A stretch of DNA of 64,000 nt from Chrysopilus asiliformis (taxonomy: Eukaryota > Arthropoda > Insecta > Diptera > Rhagionidae), in contig OZ035961.1 in NCBI GenBank assembly GCA_964034945.1, forward strand, positions 74,774,188-74,838,187. Reading direction: 5' to 3'. A model generated the notes under the pieces. That model saw nothing but the letters and a program-made list of their open reading frames with translations, did not search any database and was not told the origin of the DNA. The translations under genes and the position numbers were made by a program. Below, in pieces: positions 44,650 through 55,980 of the stretch; position 1 is the first letter of the stretch, and every line of letters begins with the position of its first letter.

Positions 44650-46857
44650 AAAAAATAGTACTGGAGTGAAAGGTGTTTCTCCGCAGCTTGGAAGACAGTC
44701 ACGGTTGTTGTACTGTTGAAGTCGCCGGATAAAGACAGGAGTAACCCCTGGTCGTATAGGGGCATTTCGCTGCTTCCAGTGCTTGGAAAAGTACTGGAGC
44801 GGATACTTGTCCAGCGATTGGAGGAGAAACTGTCTGGACTTGCGTCTGATAGACAGTACGGTTTTCGTCCTGGCAGATCCACCTAAGATGCGGGGATGTA
44901 CGTAAAAGAGCAAGTTGCTCTGAGTGAATGTAAGTACGTGCTCGCTGTGTTTGTGGGTTGTCCGCGGTACCACTGACTGTGTCTGGGTTGATGTTGAGAA
45001 AGGCTGTCCTCAGGGCTCCGTCGCGGCTGTCCTCAGGGCTCCATATGGAACCTAATGATGGATGAGTTGCTTGTGCTACTACAGTCTGAATGTAAGGTCT
45101 GTGCGTATGCTGACGACCTGCTAATCCTCGTTGACGGTAACTCCCGAAACGAGCTTGAGCAAAAAAGCTTGGTCTTCATGCGTATAGTGTACGAATGGGG
45201 AGCGAAAGTAGGAGTCAGTGTATCGTCCGAGAAGACTGTGACAATGCTTCTCAAGGGAGGCTTGTCGCACAATCGGCCCCCGCTAATTAGAGTTGGTGAA
45301 TGGAGTCTCCAATGTCAAATATCTGGGCATCAGTATGGGTGAGAAGATGAATTTCTATGTTCACTTCGTGAATTGAGGGGACGAATACTTGGGCTGGTAG
45401 GGCGTGTTATGAGGCGGGACTGGGAATTGAGCAGACGTGCGGTCAGAAAAGTTTATGACGGCCTGTTCGTTGCTTGTGCGACTTATGGCGCACTTGTGTT
45501 TTATGAGTGTATGGGCACTGTTAAGGGCAGAGGCCTTGATGAATGCAGTCCAACGTGTCGTTCTATATGCCTGCATACCGGTTTGTCGCACTGTTTCGAC
45601 TGCTGCCATGCAGGTGCTCATGGGTGTGCCTCCTCTTGATCTGGAGATCATACGTCGCAGTATGGCCTTCAGAATTCGAAGGGGCTTGCCCCTGGGTGCC
45701 GTTGACTGGTTTTCGAGCAGTGCGATCCGAGGTATGGATCGAGTGCGTGTTAGTAACATGCTGGATGAATGTACGTGTTCTATCTGGCAAAATAGATGGG
45801 ATGAATGTGAGAATGGGCGTGTGACGTATGAATTTCTGAAGAATATCCGGTCTGCCAGGGATGGCGTTGACTTAGATTTTTGTCTGGGCCTCGGCTATCT
45901 TATTACCGGACATGGTAGCATGAATGCGTTTTTGTATGAACGAGGACTCTCTTGCGTGGCAAGCTGTGCTTTGTGCGGTGCACCACAGGAGAGTTGCTCA
46001 AACATTCTGCGTGAGTGTACCGTCTATTCGGACTTACGCAGCAGGTGTGGCCTTAGTATGATTAGCGACGAAAGTGACTTGACCGTATGTCTGCAGGGTG
46101 AAAGCTTTGCTCGTATGAATGAGTTTGATCGTATGGTTTTTGAATGTAGGAAGCGGATGCTCATGGGGAATGAGATGTGGGATCCTGATCCTGCTGTCTA
46201 GTGGCATGTTATGTTGTTTTCGTCCTTGTCCTGTCTTGTACTGTCTAGTACAGTCCTGTACAGTCCATTTTTGTGAGTTCAATGTGTTGTTTTTTGTACG
46301 CAGGGAGGTGGTACTGTGTACCATCACCGGGTGAAAGACTACGGTCGATTTCGGTGAAACCTTTCGGGAGTGCCTACCCCACGTACCCGAAGAGGAGGGT
46401 GACCAGTCCCACGGTCTACAAGGAACAATACTGGTAGTATCTCTCTGAGGTACGAGCCCGACCAGAGGTAACTTCGGTTAATCTGGTACCACGGGAATCG
46501 GGGAGCCCATGGAATTAACATATTTTTCCACCCCCGACAATGAAGAGGCCCCTTGGGGAGCAAACGTGGTGGCTGTGGTTTAACACCCAAATGCGGGTAG
46601 AATCCTTCTGGGTTCGACGTGGAGTTGCGTTTTACAACCGGGTGCCGGGACCCATAGAACGGCAGAGATTTAGATAGGTCTCGCATCCAGCAGTATGATT
46701 GCTGGGCTTGTGACCAGCATAAACTGCTACTTCCATGCTTGCATGGAAGGGCGTTGATTGTCGTCCTTTTACAATCCGTGTCTGTGGAAGACCGTGGATT
46801 TAAGCCCCCGTGGCAGGTACCCACGTTAAACACTTCGACATTATCTGTCCCTATCTA
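44650..46857 (+). mobile_element. R1-clade LINE, 5'-truncated copy 1
   Basis: Begins inside the reverse transcriptase (GGAGTGAAAGGTGTTTC...), continues through FRPGRST, AYADDLLILV (catalytic motif C), the thumb region and the C-terminal knuckle CALCGAPQE...ILREC, ORF2 stop about 46201, then a 3' UTR of about 650 bp ending TCTGTCCCTATCTACTCA at 46857. Frameshifts, an in-frame stop at about 44884 and a 22-bp duplication near 45010 disable it. It carries the same motif A deletion as copy 2. Its 3' end abuts copy 2 with no poly(A). Confidence 0.88.
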
Positions 46858-47264
46858 CTCAGTTCGAGTTCAGATTTCGTTGCGAGCAGACATGCTTTTC
46901 GATCGCTCTTGAATTGTTCTTGAATTTAGAGTCGTGATAGTTTCTGGTAAACAGTGGTCGAGGTGCCGTTACTTTTATTGTGCGAGATCCTTTGTAGATA
47001 ATTTTGTATTTTTGAATCTTTTGTGAAGTGCTTGTGCGATCTGTGGCTATTGGGTTCTTGGTGCACGTGTACTTTGAATAACAATAGCCATTGTCGGACA
47101 CAGTTGTGCGACGACGATTTACCGTTTGGTGCAGAGGAAGATTTCTTGGAGCGTTAAGTATTATTGATTGAGTTGCATAAAATTAATACTTTTGAGTTTT
47201 ATTATTTGATTTAATTTAATTGTATTACTGCATTTAATTGTGGTGTGGTTATTGCTTGGTTGTA

Positions 47265-48737
47265 ATGCCACCCAAAAAAGTCAGAGAGGAGGGGAAACCG
47301 GTCGGTAGTGTGAAGGTTTCCCCGAGAATAAGGAGACGTAAGAACGTAGTTGGGGCTGGTAACATCACTGATGACATTGAAGTACCGCTATCTACGAGCG
47401 ACGACGAGAGTGGAAGGAGGGTTGACCTTGTTAGAAAGGTTCAACAGATGAAGGCGGCTGCAATAGAGTCGGGGAAGCGACTGCTCCATAGTAGCTGCAG
47501 AAAAATGCAGCGGCATGGATGTGGCCAGCGAAGTGGAATCTGGCGAGCCGTCTGCGAGTGAAGTCACGAAGCTTAGAGGGGTAGACTCCTTGTTGGAAAA
47601 AGAGCTACGAGATGCTGCTGCGTCGCAGCAGATGAGACCCCCGTTAGGAGGAAAGCCGAAGAAGGCAAGGCAGGTTGCTGAGCCTGCGGCCAATGCCGAG
47701 GAGGTATTGGCTGAGGTGAAGCCCTGGGGCTGTCTGCTCGACCAAGCTATGGGCGAGAATGGCGCCCAACCAGCGTTGATGGCAGCGGTGCACGTCGTAG
47801 CTGCAGATTATGCCGTGGTCATTGGTCGTCTCTTGGCCAGAAACGAGCGGCTACAAGGCAGGTTAGAAGCTGCCGGAAGAGCCACCGAGTCGGTGCCCGA
47901 AGGCGGAATAAAGTCTGCCCAGAGGGTTGAGTCGCGCTCGTTGGCTAATGTTGCGTTGATGAATGGGTGTTCCATGCCGATCACCCAGGCTGTTATGCCC
48001 AAGCCGGTAGAGACGTGGTCGGTTGTAGTGAAGAGTCGGAAACCGAACGTCTCAGCTCAAGACGTAGTTGCAACAGTGATGAAGGAGGTAGGGCCGACTT
48101 TGGGGGTACAGGTGCATGCGGTTAATCCCCACAAATCCGGGCCAGTTGCTATCCGATTGCCCTCGGAGAAGGAGAGAAAAAAGGTGGCGGAGAATCTTAA
48201 ATTTACGGAATGCGATTTGGAGGTGTCGGTGAAGGACAAGCTGGGGCCTCGAGCAATTATTTATGATGTTGATTGCTGCCTCAGCACTGACGAGTTGATG
48301 GCTGAAATACGCAGCAATCATTTCTCGGAGATGCCCCTTGAGAAATTCTCAAAGGGCATCAGAATTGTCAGTCGCCCCATAAGGGAAGGTCGGGACGCAA
48401 AGTCGAATGTGATTTTTGAAGGTTCACGCGAGGTGGTCGAGGCCCTCATAGCTACCGACCGAGTATATGTTAAGTGGTTTTCGTGCCGTGTACGGAGCCA
48501 TGATTTGGTGCCTGCCTGCTTCAGGTGTTTAGGTTTCGATCACAGGGTTGCAGATTGCAAGGCGCGGGAGATAGTGTGCGCGCGTTGCTGCCAGGGGGGC
48601 ACAATGCCTCATCCTGTGGGAACGCCGTGCGCTGCCGAAATTGCGAGTTCCGCGGCCTTCTATCCGGGCACTCCATACGGTCACTTGTGTGCCCTGTATA
48701 TGCGGCGTTGGCTGCCAAGATGCAGGCTAAGCACTAA
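47265..48737 (+). pseudogene. LINE ORF1 (gag-like, zinc knuckles), copy 2
   Basis: ATG 47265 gives MPPKKVREEGKPVGSVKVSP...; a frameshift near 47510 leads to the second frame (EVESGEPSASEV... onward), with a coiled-coil-like middle, the SVVVKSRKPNVSA block, and LGPRAIIYDVDCC. CFRCLGFDHRVADC is the first CCHC knuckle; a second frameshift near 48595 separates knuckles two and three (CARCCQGG|HNASSC, CRNCEF...C). It stops at TAA 48735-48737, 2 bp before the ORF2 ATG. It would coat element RNA in a ribonucleoprotein. Confidence 0.85.
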
Positions 48738-48739
48738 TC

Positions 48740-51645
48740 ATGATTAGGGTCTTGCAACTCAACTGTCAGGGTTCTGTTTCAGTTATGCATGAGTTGGGTG
48801 AGTTTATGTGTGAATCTGGAGCTAGTTTCGCCCTGTTGCAGGAGCCCTATTCTGTGCGAGGCTCGGTTAGAGGCCTCCCCTCAGGCATGAAAGTCTTCGC
48901 GTCTGAGGGACAGATAGGTCCAGCGGTGGTTGTGAATGACGCAACAATAGAATGCATGAAGATGGAACACCTTACAAGTGAATGGGGTGTATGTGTTTAG
49001 GTTAAAGGGCTCTTCGGAGAACTTTTTCTCATAAGTGTGTATTGTGCGTTTGGTGACGATCTGGGTTCGTACCTGGATGGGGTTTTGTCGCTGATTGAAC
49101 GCGAATGCCCTCTCACCGATGTGGCACAGCAAGATTGCCGAGCGCACATCTTGCTATCGTGCTATACGTCGGGGGAGTAGCTGAGCGAGTGGTTCCTCGC
49201 GAACCGGATGCACCCTATCAACGAGCCGTCCGAATATTATACATTCGACGGACCCAGAGGCGTCAGTGACATCGATGTCACATGTGTGAATGATGTTGCA
49301 GCATCACGGGGGTTCACATGGCGGATAGTTCCCGGGTGGGGGACCAGTGACCACGCCCTCATCGAGGTTACTATGACCGAGGGTGAGGATGAGGTTCCTG
49401 TAGATTTGCCGGGTGGAGTTGCGTGGAGCACCAAAGGGTGTGATTGAGTAGCCTACGAAGCTTCGGTCAGGGAGTATGGATGATCAGCTTAGGTTCGTCC
49501 AAGAATGCATGGAGACGGTGAATGGTGAGATGCTTGGGACTATCCGGAAGGTGAATCTCAAGCGGGTAAAGTGGTGGACGCCTGAGCTCACTCGTAAAAG
49601 ATGTGAGGTCAGACGTCTTAGGCGAAAGTTCCAAAGAGCTCGTCTGAATGGGAGTCCTGATTCTGAGCAGCGTAGGCTTGAATACAGGACTGGAATGTAT
49701 CAGTACCAAGGATTGCTTAGGCAATCCAAGGAGGATGACTGGAAGCGTTTCGTGGGTGAGAATGCCGAGGACCCATGGGGCCAGGCCTATAGAGTGTGTC
49801 GGGGAAGGAATGCGAGGCACGATGTGTCTAGTATAAGAGTTGCTGGCAACCTTATACCGACATGGAGTGACAGTATTAATCTGTTGATGAATGAATTCTT
49901 TCCGAGATCGGATCCGACGCCATCCTTTCGTGACAGTGATCAAGAGCGGGGTGAAATTCCCCCTCTTGAACACTGGGAGATCGATGGGAGCATGGCTAGA
50001 CTCAAGTCGAGGAAATCGCCTGGGTGGGACGGAATGACTGGTGAAATGTGTAAGAGCATTTGGCGAGCCATCCCGGATCATATACGGGCGGTGTATGAAA
50101 AGTGCTGGAGTGAAAGGTGTTTCCCCGCAGCTTGGAAGACAGCCAGGGTTGTCGTGCAGTTGAAGTCGCCGGACAAAGATAGGAGTAACCCCCGGTCGTA
50201 TAGGGGCATTTCTCTGCTTCCAGTGCTTGGAAAAGTACTGGAGCGGATACTTGTCCAGCGATTGGAGGAGAAACTGTCTGGACTTGCGTCTGATAGACAG
50301 CACGGTTTTCGTCCTGGCAGATCCACCTACGATGCGTGGATGTACGTAAAAGAGCAAGTTGCTCTGAGTGAACGTAAGTACGTGCTCGGTGTGTTTGTGG
50401 GTTGTCCGCGGTACCACTGACTGTGTCTGGGTTGATGTTGAGAAAGGCTGTCCTCAGGGCTCCGTCGCAGGTCCATTTATATGGAACCTGATGATGGATG
50501 AGTTGCTTGTGCAACTACAGTCTGTGTGCAAGATCTGTGCGTATGCTGACGACCTGCTCATCCTCGTTGAGGGTAACTCCCGAAACGAGCTTCAGCAAAA
50601 AGGCTCAGTCTTCATGCGCATAGTGTACGAATGGGGAGTGAAAGTGGGAGTCAGTGTATCGTCCGAGAAGACTGTGACAATGCGTCTCAAGGGAGGCTTG
50701 TCGCACAATCGGCCCCCGCTAATTAGAGTTGGTAAATGGAGTCTCAGGTATGTGACCAATGTCAAATATCTGGGCATAAGTATGGGTGAGAAGATGAACT
50801 TCTATGTTCATCTTCGTGAGTTCAGGGGACGAATACTTGGGCTGGTTGGTATGATTCGGAGTATTATGAGGCGTGATTGGGGTTTGAGCAGACGTGCGGT
50901 CAGAATAGTGTATGACGGCCTGTTCGTTGCCTGTGCGACTTATGGAGCACCTGTGTTTTATGAGTGTATGGGCACTGTTAAAGGCAGAGCGTGGATGAAT
51001 GCTATTCTGTATGCGTGTTATTCTGTATGCCTGCATACCGGTTTGTCGCACTGTTTCGACTGCTGCCATGCAGGTGCTCATGGTGTGCCTCCTCTTGATC
51101 TGGAGGTCGTACGTCGCAGTATGGCCTTCAGAATTCGGAGGGGTTTGCCCCTGGGTGCCGGTGACTGGTTTTCGAGCAGTGCGATTCGTGGTATGGATCG
51201 AGTAAGTGTTGGTAACATGCTATTCATCCAGTGTTCTATCTGGCAGAATAGATGGGATGAATGTGAGAATGGCCATGTGACGTATGAATTTTTGAAGAAT
51301 GTCCGGTCTGCTGGGGATAGCCCTGACTTAGATTTCTGTCTGGGTCTGGGCTTCCTTATCACCGGGCATGGTAGTATGAATGCGTTCTTGTATGATAGAG
51401 GACTCTCCGATGTGGCAAGCTGTGGTTTGTGCGGTGCGCCACAGGAGAGTTGGTCACACATTCTGCGTGAGTGTACCGTTTATTCGGACCTACGCAGGAT
51501 GTGTGGCCTCAGTACGATTAGCGGCGAAAGTGATCTGACCGTATGTCTGCGAGGGGATAACTTTGCTCGTATGAATGTGTATTGCCGAATGGTGTTTGAA
51601 CGTAGGAAGCAGTTACTCATGGGTGTGGGGCTTGCGGGATCTTGA
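48740..51645 (+). pseudogene. LINE ORF2 (endonuclease-reverse transcriptase), copy 2
   Basis: ATG 48740: MIRVLQLNCQGSVSVMHELG, the start of an AP-like endonuclease; a stop at about 48998 and further breaks follow, and part of the endonuclease is lost before WRIVPGWGTSDHALIEV. From 49476 the reverse transcriptase is open: SRKSPGWDGMTGEM, SYRGISLLPVLGKVLERILV, HGFRPGRST. At about 50400 the catalytic motif A stretch is deleted with a frameshift; reading resumes GCPQGSVAGPFIWNLMMDEL and AYADDLLILV. The C-terminal knuckle CGLCGAPQESWSHILREC is present. Loss of the motif A aspartate makes it inactive. Confidence 0.88.
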
Positions 51646-52317
51646 TCCGGCTGTCTAGCGGCATGTTGTGTTGTTTTCGTCTTGTCCTGTCTTGTACTGT
51701 CTAGTACAGTCCTGGACAGTCCGCATGTTGTGTAGTTCAATGTGTTGTTTTTTGTACGCAGGGGGGTGGTACTTTGTACCATCACCGGATGAAAGACTAA
51801 GGTCGATTCCAGTGAAGCCTTTGGGGAGTGCCTACCCCACGTACCCGAAGAGGAGGGTGACCAGTCCCGCGTTCTACAAGGAACAATACTGGTAGTATCT
51901 CATTGAGGTACGAGCCTGACCAGAGATAACATTGTTAATCTGGTACCACGGGAGTCGGGGAGCCCATGGAATTAACATATTTTTCCACCCCCGACAATGG
52001 AGAGGCCCCTTGGGGAGCAAACGTGGTGGCTGTGGTTTAACACCCAAATGCGGGTAGAATCCTTCTGGGTTCGACGTGGAGTTGCGTTTTACAACCGGGT
52101 GCCGGGACCCATAGAACGGCAGAGATTTAAATACGTCTCGCATCCAGCAGTATGATTGCTGGGCTTGTGACCAGCATAAACTGCTACTTCCATGCTTGCA
52201 TGGAAGGGCGTTGATTGTCGTCTTTTTACAATCCGTGTCTGTGGAAGACCGTGGATTTAAGCCCCCGTGGTAGGTACCCACGTTAAACACTTCGACATTA
52301 TCTGTCCCTATCTACTC
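51646..52317 (+). other. LINE 3' UTR, copy 2
   Basis: Nearly identical to 46202-46857 of copy 1. Contains short complementary CTGT(A/C)TAG runs (ACTGTCTAGTACAGTCCTG), a GC-rich folded region, and ends TCTGTCCCTATCTACTCA without poly(A). Long minus-strand open frames here are shadows. Confidence 0.75.
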
Positions 52318-52550
52318 ACTTCCATCGTGGCATTAGCAGCGTACGGACGTGTTTTGGGAATAGCTCTTGCAAGCAATAGTTTGTTTTTCTTTTGTGATTC
52401 ACATATTTTTTGACATCGGCTTTGTTCATTGATATTCTATTGTGTATTTTTCGATTTCGACTTCGGCTGGTTTTGTGGACAAACAGTTTTGTGCTACGGT
52501 ACTTTTGTGCACGTGCACTTACAATAGTGACGATGGGCTAGTGCACTGAC

Positions 52551-52715
52551 TTTAGGGTAAGTGCACCTATTTTGTGCTAGTGGTAATTTTCATAGGGTGA
52601 GTGCACCTATTTCGTGCCAGTGAAAAATTTTCATTTTCGTAGGGTGAGTGCACCTATTTCGTGCCAGTGAAAAATTTTCATTTTATAGGGTGAGTGCACC
52701 TATTTTGTGCCTGCT
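52551..52715 (+). repeat. ~50-bp tandem repeats in the LINE 5' UTR
   Basis: Four copies of AGGGT(A/G)AGTGCACCTATTT(T/C)GTGC followed by CAGTGAAAAATTTTCATTTT in two of them. Repeated 5' UTR monomers are known as promoter units in some LINEs; such a role here is inference. Confidence 0.75.
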
Positions 52716-52792
52716 GTGCGAATTTCATATTGTATATTGTCTGTTGGTGTTGGTTTGTATTTAAACTTACCAAAGTAGTTTGTGGTGGTGGT

Positions 52793-54128
52793 ATGCCACC
52801 TAAAAAGATAAGTGGGGAGGGCAAGCCGGTGAGTGGCAGCTTGTCTGATTCCCCGAGGAGAAGGGTGAGTAAGAAGGCTGTCTATCCAAGCGTTACTGGG
52901 GACAGCGGGGTGCCGATGAGCACCACCGACGAAGAAATTGAGGAGAGGGTTGACCTCAGCAGTAAGCTGCCGTCAATGAAGGCTGCATCAGAGGAGCGCC
53001 GGGGAAGTGGCTCCTCTATAGTAGCACAATTGCAAGAAAGCGGTGTGAGGGGGCCAGCGCGGTGGAATCTGGCGAACCGTCTTTGGGTCGAAAGACCAGT
53101 GTAGAGAAAGGGCAATTGCCGTAGTGGGGGCTAAAGTGGGCAGGGTGGCAATCGAAAAATTTAAGACCCCGATTGAGAAGCTGAAGCCGAAGGCGGCTAG
53201 GAAGATTGCGGAGCCTCTTATCGAAACAGAAGCTGTGTTGGAGGAGGTGAAGCGTTTGGGCTGTCGGCTTGACCAAGTTATGGTCGAGAATGGCGCCCAA
53301 CCAATGTTGATGGCAGCAATTCATGAAATTGCTGCCGAATATACCGTGGTCATCGGTCGTCTCATGGCTAAAACTGAGCGGCTACAAGGTAGGCTGGAAG
53401 CTACCGGTAGAGCCACTGAGTCGGTGCCCGAAGGTGGAGTAAAGTCCGCCCAGAGGGTTGAGCCGCGCTCGTTTGCCAGTGTAGCGGCGATGAATGGGTG
53501 TCCGGTGCCGGTCACCCAGGCCGTTAGGCCCAAGCCGGTGGAGACGTGGTCGGTTGTAGTTAAGAGTAGGAAACCGAACGTCTCAGCGAAAGATGTGGCC
53601 GCTACAGTAATGAAAGAAGTAGCGCCAAGTCTAGGGGTTAGGGTGCATGCGGTGAACCCTCTTAAATCCGGGGCGGTTGCCATTAGGGTACCCTCGGAGA
53701 ACGAGAGGAAAAATGTGGTGGAGAACTTAGAGTTCGCTAAGCGGGACCAAGATGTGGCAGTGCATGACAAGTTAGGGCCTCGAGCTATTATCTACGACGT
53801 CGACTGTTGTATCGCAACGGACGAGCTAATGGCCGACATACACAAGAACCATTTCAAGGATGGTGGTATGTCATTCGAAAAGTTCGCACAGGGTGTTAGA
53901 CTGGTGAGTCGCCCAATTAGACAGAGACCGGACTCTAAGTCGAATGTTATCGTGGAGGGCAAGGCGGACATTCTTGAGGGCCTAATTGCTGCCGTTCGTG
54001 TCTATGTGAAGTGGTTTTCGTACCGTGTGCGGGCCCATGACCTTGTGCCGGCATGCTTCCGGTGTTTGGGTTTCGACCACAGGGTTGCGGAATGCAGAGC
54101 AAAGGAGACAGTGTGCGCGCGAGTTATG
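52793..54128 (+). pseudogene. LINE ORF1, copy 3, truncated
   Basis: ATG 52793: MPPKKISGEGKPVSGSLSDS...; frameshift near 53100; second frame continues to LGPRAIIYDVDCCIATDELM and CFRCLGFDHRVAEC, and is cut after VCAR at the copy 3 break. Same architecture as copy 2, with about a quarter of residues different by eye in the aligned parts. Confidence 0.82.
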
Positions 54129-54834
54129 TTCCCAGACTTCACTTCCATTTAAGAAAAAATATAAAAAAAATATAACATCGTCAAATTCCATAAATAATGA
54201 AATTTGACGAGCTTTTCAATAAGTTAAAATAATTTCAAGTGATGGGAATTGATTGAAAAGCAATTCTAACCGGATGCATACCAGACGGCAACCGTTCTCA
54301 CGATAAAATAATATTAAAAATATAATTAATATAATCAGTCTTGACTTAAGTCTGGGACGGTAACGACTCTCCGAAGAGTAGTCGAAAATTGTTTAAAAAG
54401 TTGTAAAGTTTTTGATAGTAATAAAGCAGGGGCGTTGCGTGAGTTTTGAAGCTAGGGATGCAAATTTAAATTTTTTGAATTTAATTGCCAACTTAAGGTT
54501 TTTATGTTATTAATAAAGGTATTTTTTGGGTTGTGCAAAAATACATCTCTCGTTAGCTACTTAAATGAATGGCAATAAAATAATAAAAAATTCAAAACAC
54601 TAAAATAACTTGTACTTTATGATTATGAAAATGATTATGAAAAATGCATCCGATCTTTGATTCCCAGACTACGAAATTATAATGTGTTTGTTTTTAATTC
54701 GAGACACATATATCCGAATCGAGAGAAAAAGTAAATTGATGATATTTTTGTATAAAAAATACAGTTATAAAATAAAATATTTACGATTGTCCGCATAAAC
54801 CCGGATACACCAAGATCGTTCTTAACTCAGAATC
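54129..54834. other. AT-rich junction between LINE copy 3 and the satellite
   Basis: Contains a hairpin GTCAAATT...AAATTTGAC (about 54179-54208), GACTCTCCGAAGAGTAGTC (about 54364-54382) and nothing coding. Confidence 0.5.
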
Positions 54835-55078
54835 TATATATTTAAAAGGCAAAGCGATTTTGTATGGATTTCTTTCGACAGAGCTCCTGGAGTTCCTATT
54901 GAACCGATTTTGATGATTTTTTTTTTAAATGAAAGCTCTATAGCTGTAGATATGTCCGTTTTACTTTTTTCCCCATTTTTAATAATACTTTATTAGTAAT
55001 TTGCCTTTCAAAATTATAAATATGCCGCTAACTAAGTCTTCAATGTTAAAACGACATTTCGTACTGTTCGATTATTGC

Positions 55079-55155
55079 AGTGAGTTAGAAGTTGGACTAC
55101 CATGCGCCAGGCCCGGGTTCAATTCTTATCGATGACAAATTCTTTTTTTTTTTCT
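55079..55155 (+). other. tRNA-like cassette 1 (unit 1)
   Basis: GTGAGTTAGAAGTTGGACTA... then GGGTTCAATTC (B-box-like) and a T run. In unit 3 (about 58285-58365) the cassette reads TAGTGCAGTGAGTTAG (A-box-like), then an exact GGTTCGATTCC and TTTTTTTT. Unit 2 copy at about 56708-56785. It does not fold into a complete cloverleaf by eye. Confidence 0.5.
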
Positions 55156-55242
55156 TTTCAAATTTTTTTTTTGATTTTTTTACTTTTATTAATATATTAT
55201 TACTTAATTTATCTTTAAGTTTACATTTTTACTCCTAAATAA

Positions 55243-55312
55243 GTGTTAGACTACAATGCGCCAGATGTGCGGGTTCGATTCCGAGTGGTGACAAAATGTT
55301 TTTTTTTAAATT
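55243..55312 (+). other. tRNA-like cassette 2 (unit 1)
   Basis: AGTGTTAGACTACAATGCGC then GCGGGTTCGATTCCGAG, containing the exact Pol III B-box consensus GGTTCGATTCC, followed by a T run. Copies in units 2 (about 56886-56950) and 3 (about 58457-58520). Confidence 0.5.
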
Positions 55313-55911
55313 TTTTTTTTGACCTTAAATTACTTATTTTATTTACATATATTATACTTCTTTAGGCGCGTTGGGTGATTTTTGGATGGGTAAAATCTCA
55401 TGAGTTCGCGTCACTTTAACAGCTTAAGAATGCTGTGATTCGCTTTCATTTGATTTTTTTATACAGAAAAAATTGATTTTTTTTTGGTAGACAGTACAGA
55501 GCAAAATAAAATTAGCGAGGAAATTTCTGAACAGCACGTGACTTTGTTATACAACAAAAAATCGATTTTTTTTTGGAAAATTTCATACGGCAAAATAAAA
55601 TGAGACAGAAAATCTCTGAACAGCGCGTGACTTTGTTATACAACAAAAAATTAAATATCTAGCCATTTTTTGTATAAGAATATCATGTGCTGCTCAGGAA
55701 TTCAAACCTTAGTATACATAATTGACTTTTATTTAAAATTTACTGTTTATTAGCATATATTTTCGAAATTTCAGGTTAAAAAATATATAGGCATAAATAC
55801 ACGACAAAATTACCTTACATATATTATTGTTTTCACTTCTGTTGGCAGTCCCCAATGACTGCCTGTTTTTTTATTACTTAATTTATCTTTAAAATTTATA
55901 TTCTTACTACT

Positions 55912-55980
55912 GAATAAGTGTAAACTACATCGCGCCAGGTACGGGTTCAATTCTGAGCGGTGGCAAAATATTTTTTTTTT
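55912..55980 (+). other. tRNA-like cassette 3 (unit 1)
   Basis: AGTGTAAACTACATCGCGCC then GGGTTCAATTCTGAGCGG and a T run. It shares its upstream context (TTACTTAATTTATCTTTAA) with cassette 2, so the two are internal duplicates. In unit 2 (about 57575-57610) the B-box is deleted; unit 3 copy at about 59685-59750. Confidence 0.45.

Larger units (their letters stand above)
46858..52317 (+). mobile_element. R1-clade LINE, full-length but defective copy 2
   Basis: Order: 5' UTR (46858-47264), ORF1 (47265-48737), ORF2 (48740-51645), 3' UTR (to 52317). It is 5.46 kb, the usual size for the clade. It is GC-richer than the surroundings. It starts exactly where copy 1 ends and ends exactly where copy 3 starts. 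Confidence 0.9.
52318..54128 (+). mobile_element. R1-clade LINE copy 3, 5' part only
   Basis: 5' UTR 52318-52792, then ORF1 to a sharp break at about 54128 inside the second zinc knuckle (...VCAR, then unrelated AT-rich DNA). The 5' UTR and ORF1 N-terminus differ strongly from copy 2, while the middle of ORF1 is about the same, indicating a different subfamily or recombinant 5' end. Confidence 0.85.

Noticed and set aside
46339..46833. 164-codon minus frame in the LINE 3' UTR, repeated at 51874-52290
   Set aside because: Lies in conserved 3' UTR sequence and ends with it; no recognisable domain. The two copies are identical because the UTR is duplicated.
49467..50417. 316-codon minus-strand frame opposite the LINE reverse transcriptase (and similar minus frames at 44563-44973 and 50002-50514)
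   Set aside because: Shadow of the GC-rich + strand ORF2; no family motifs, and it recurs only because the LINE copies are paralogous.
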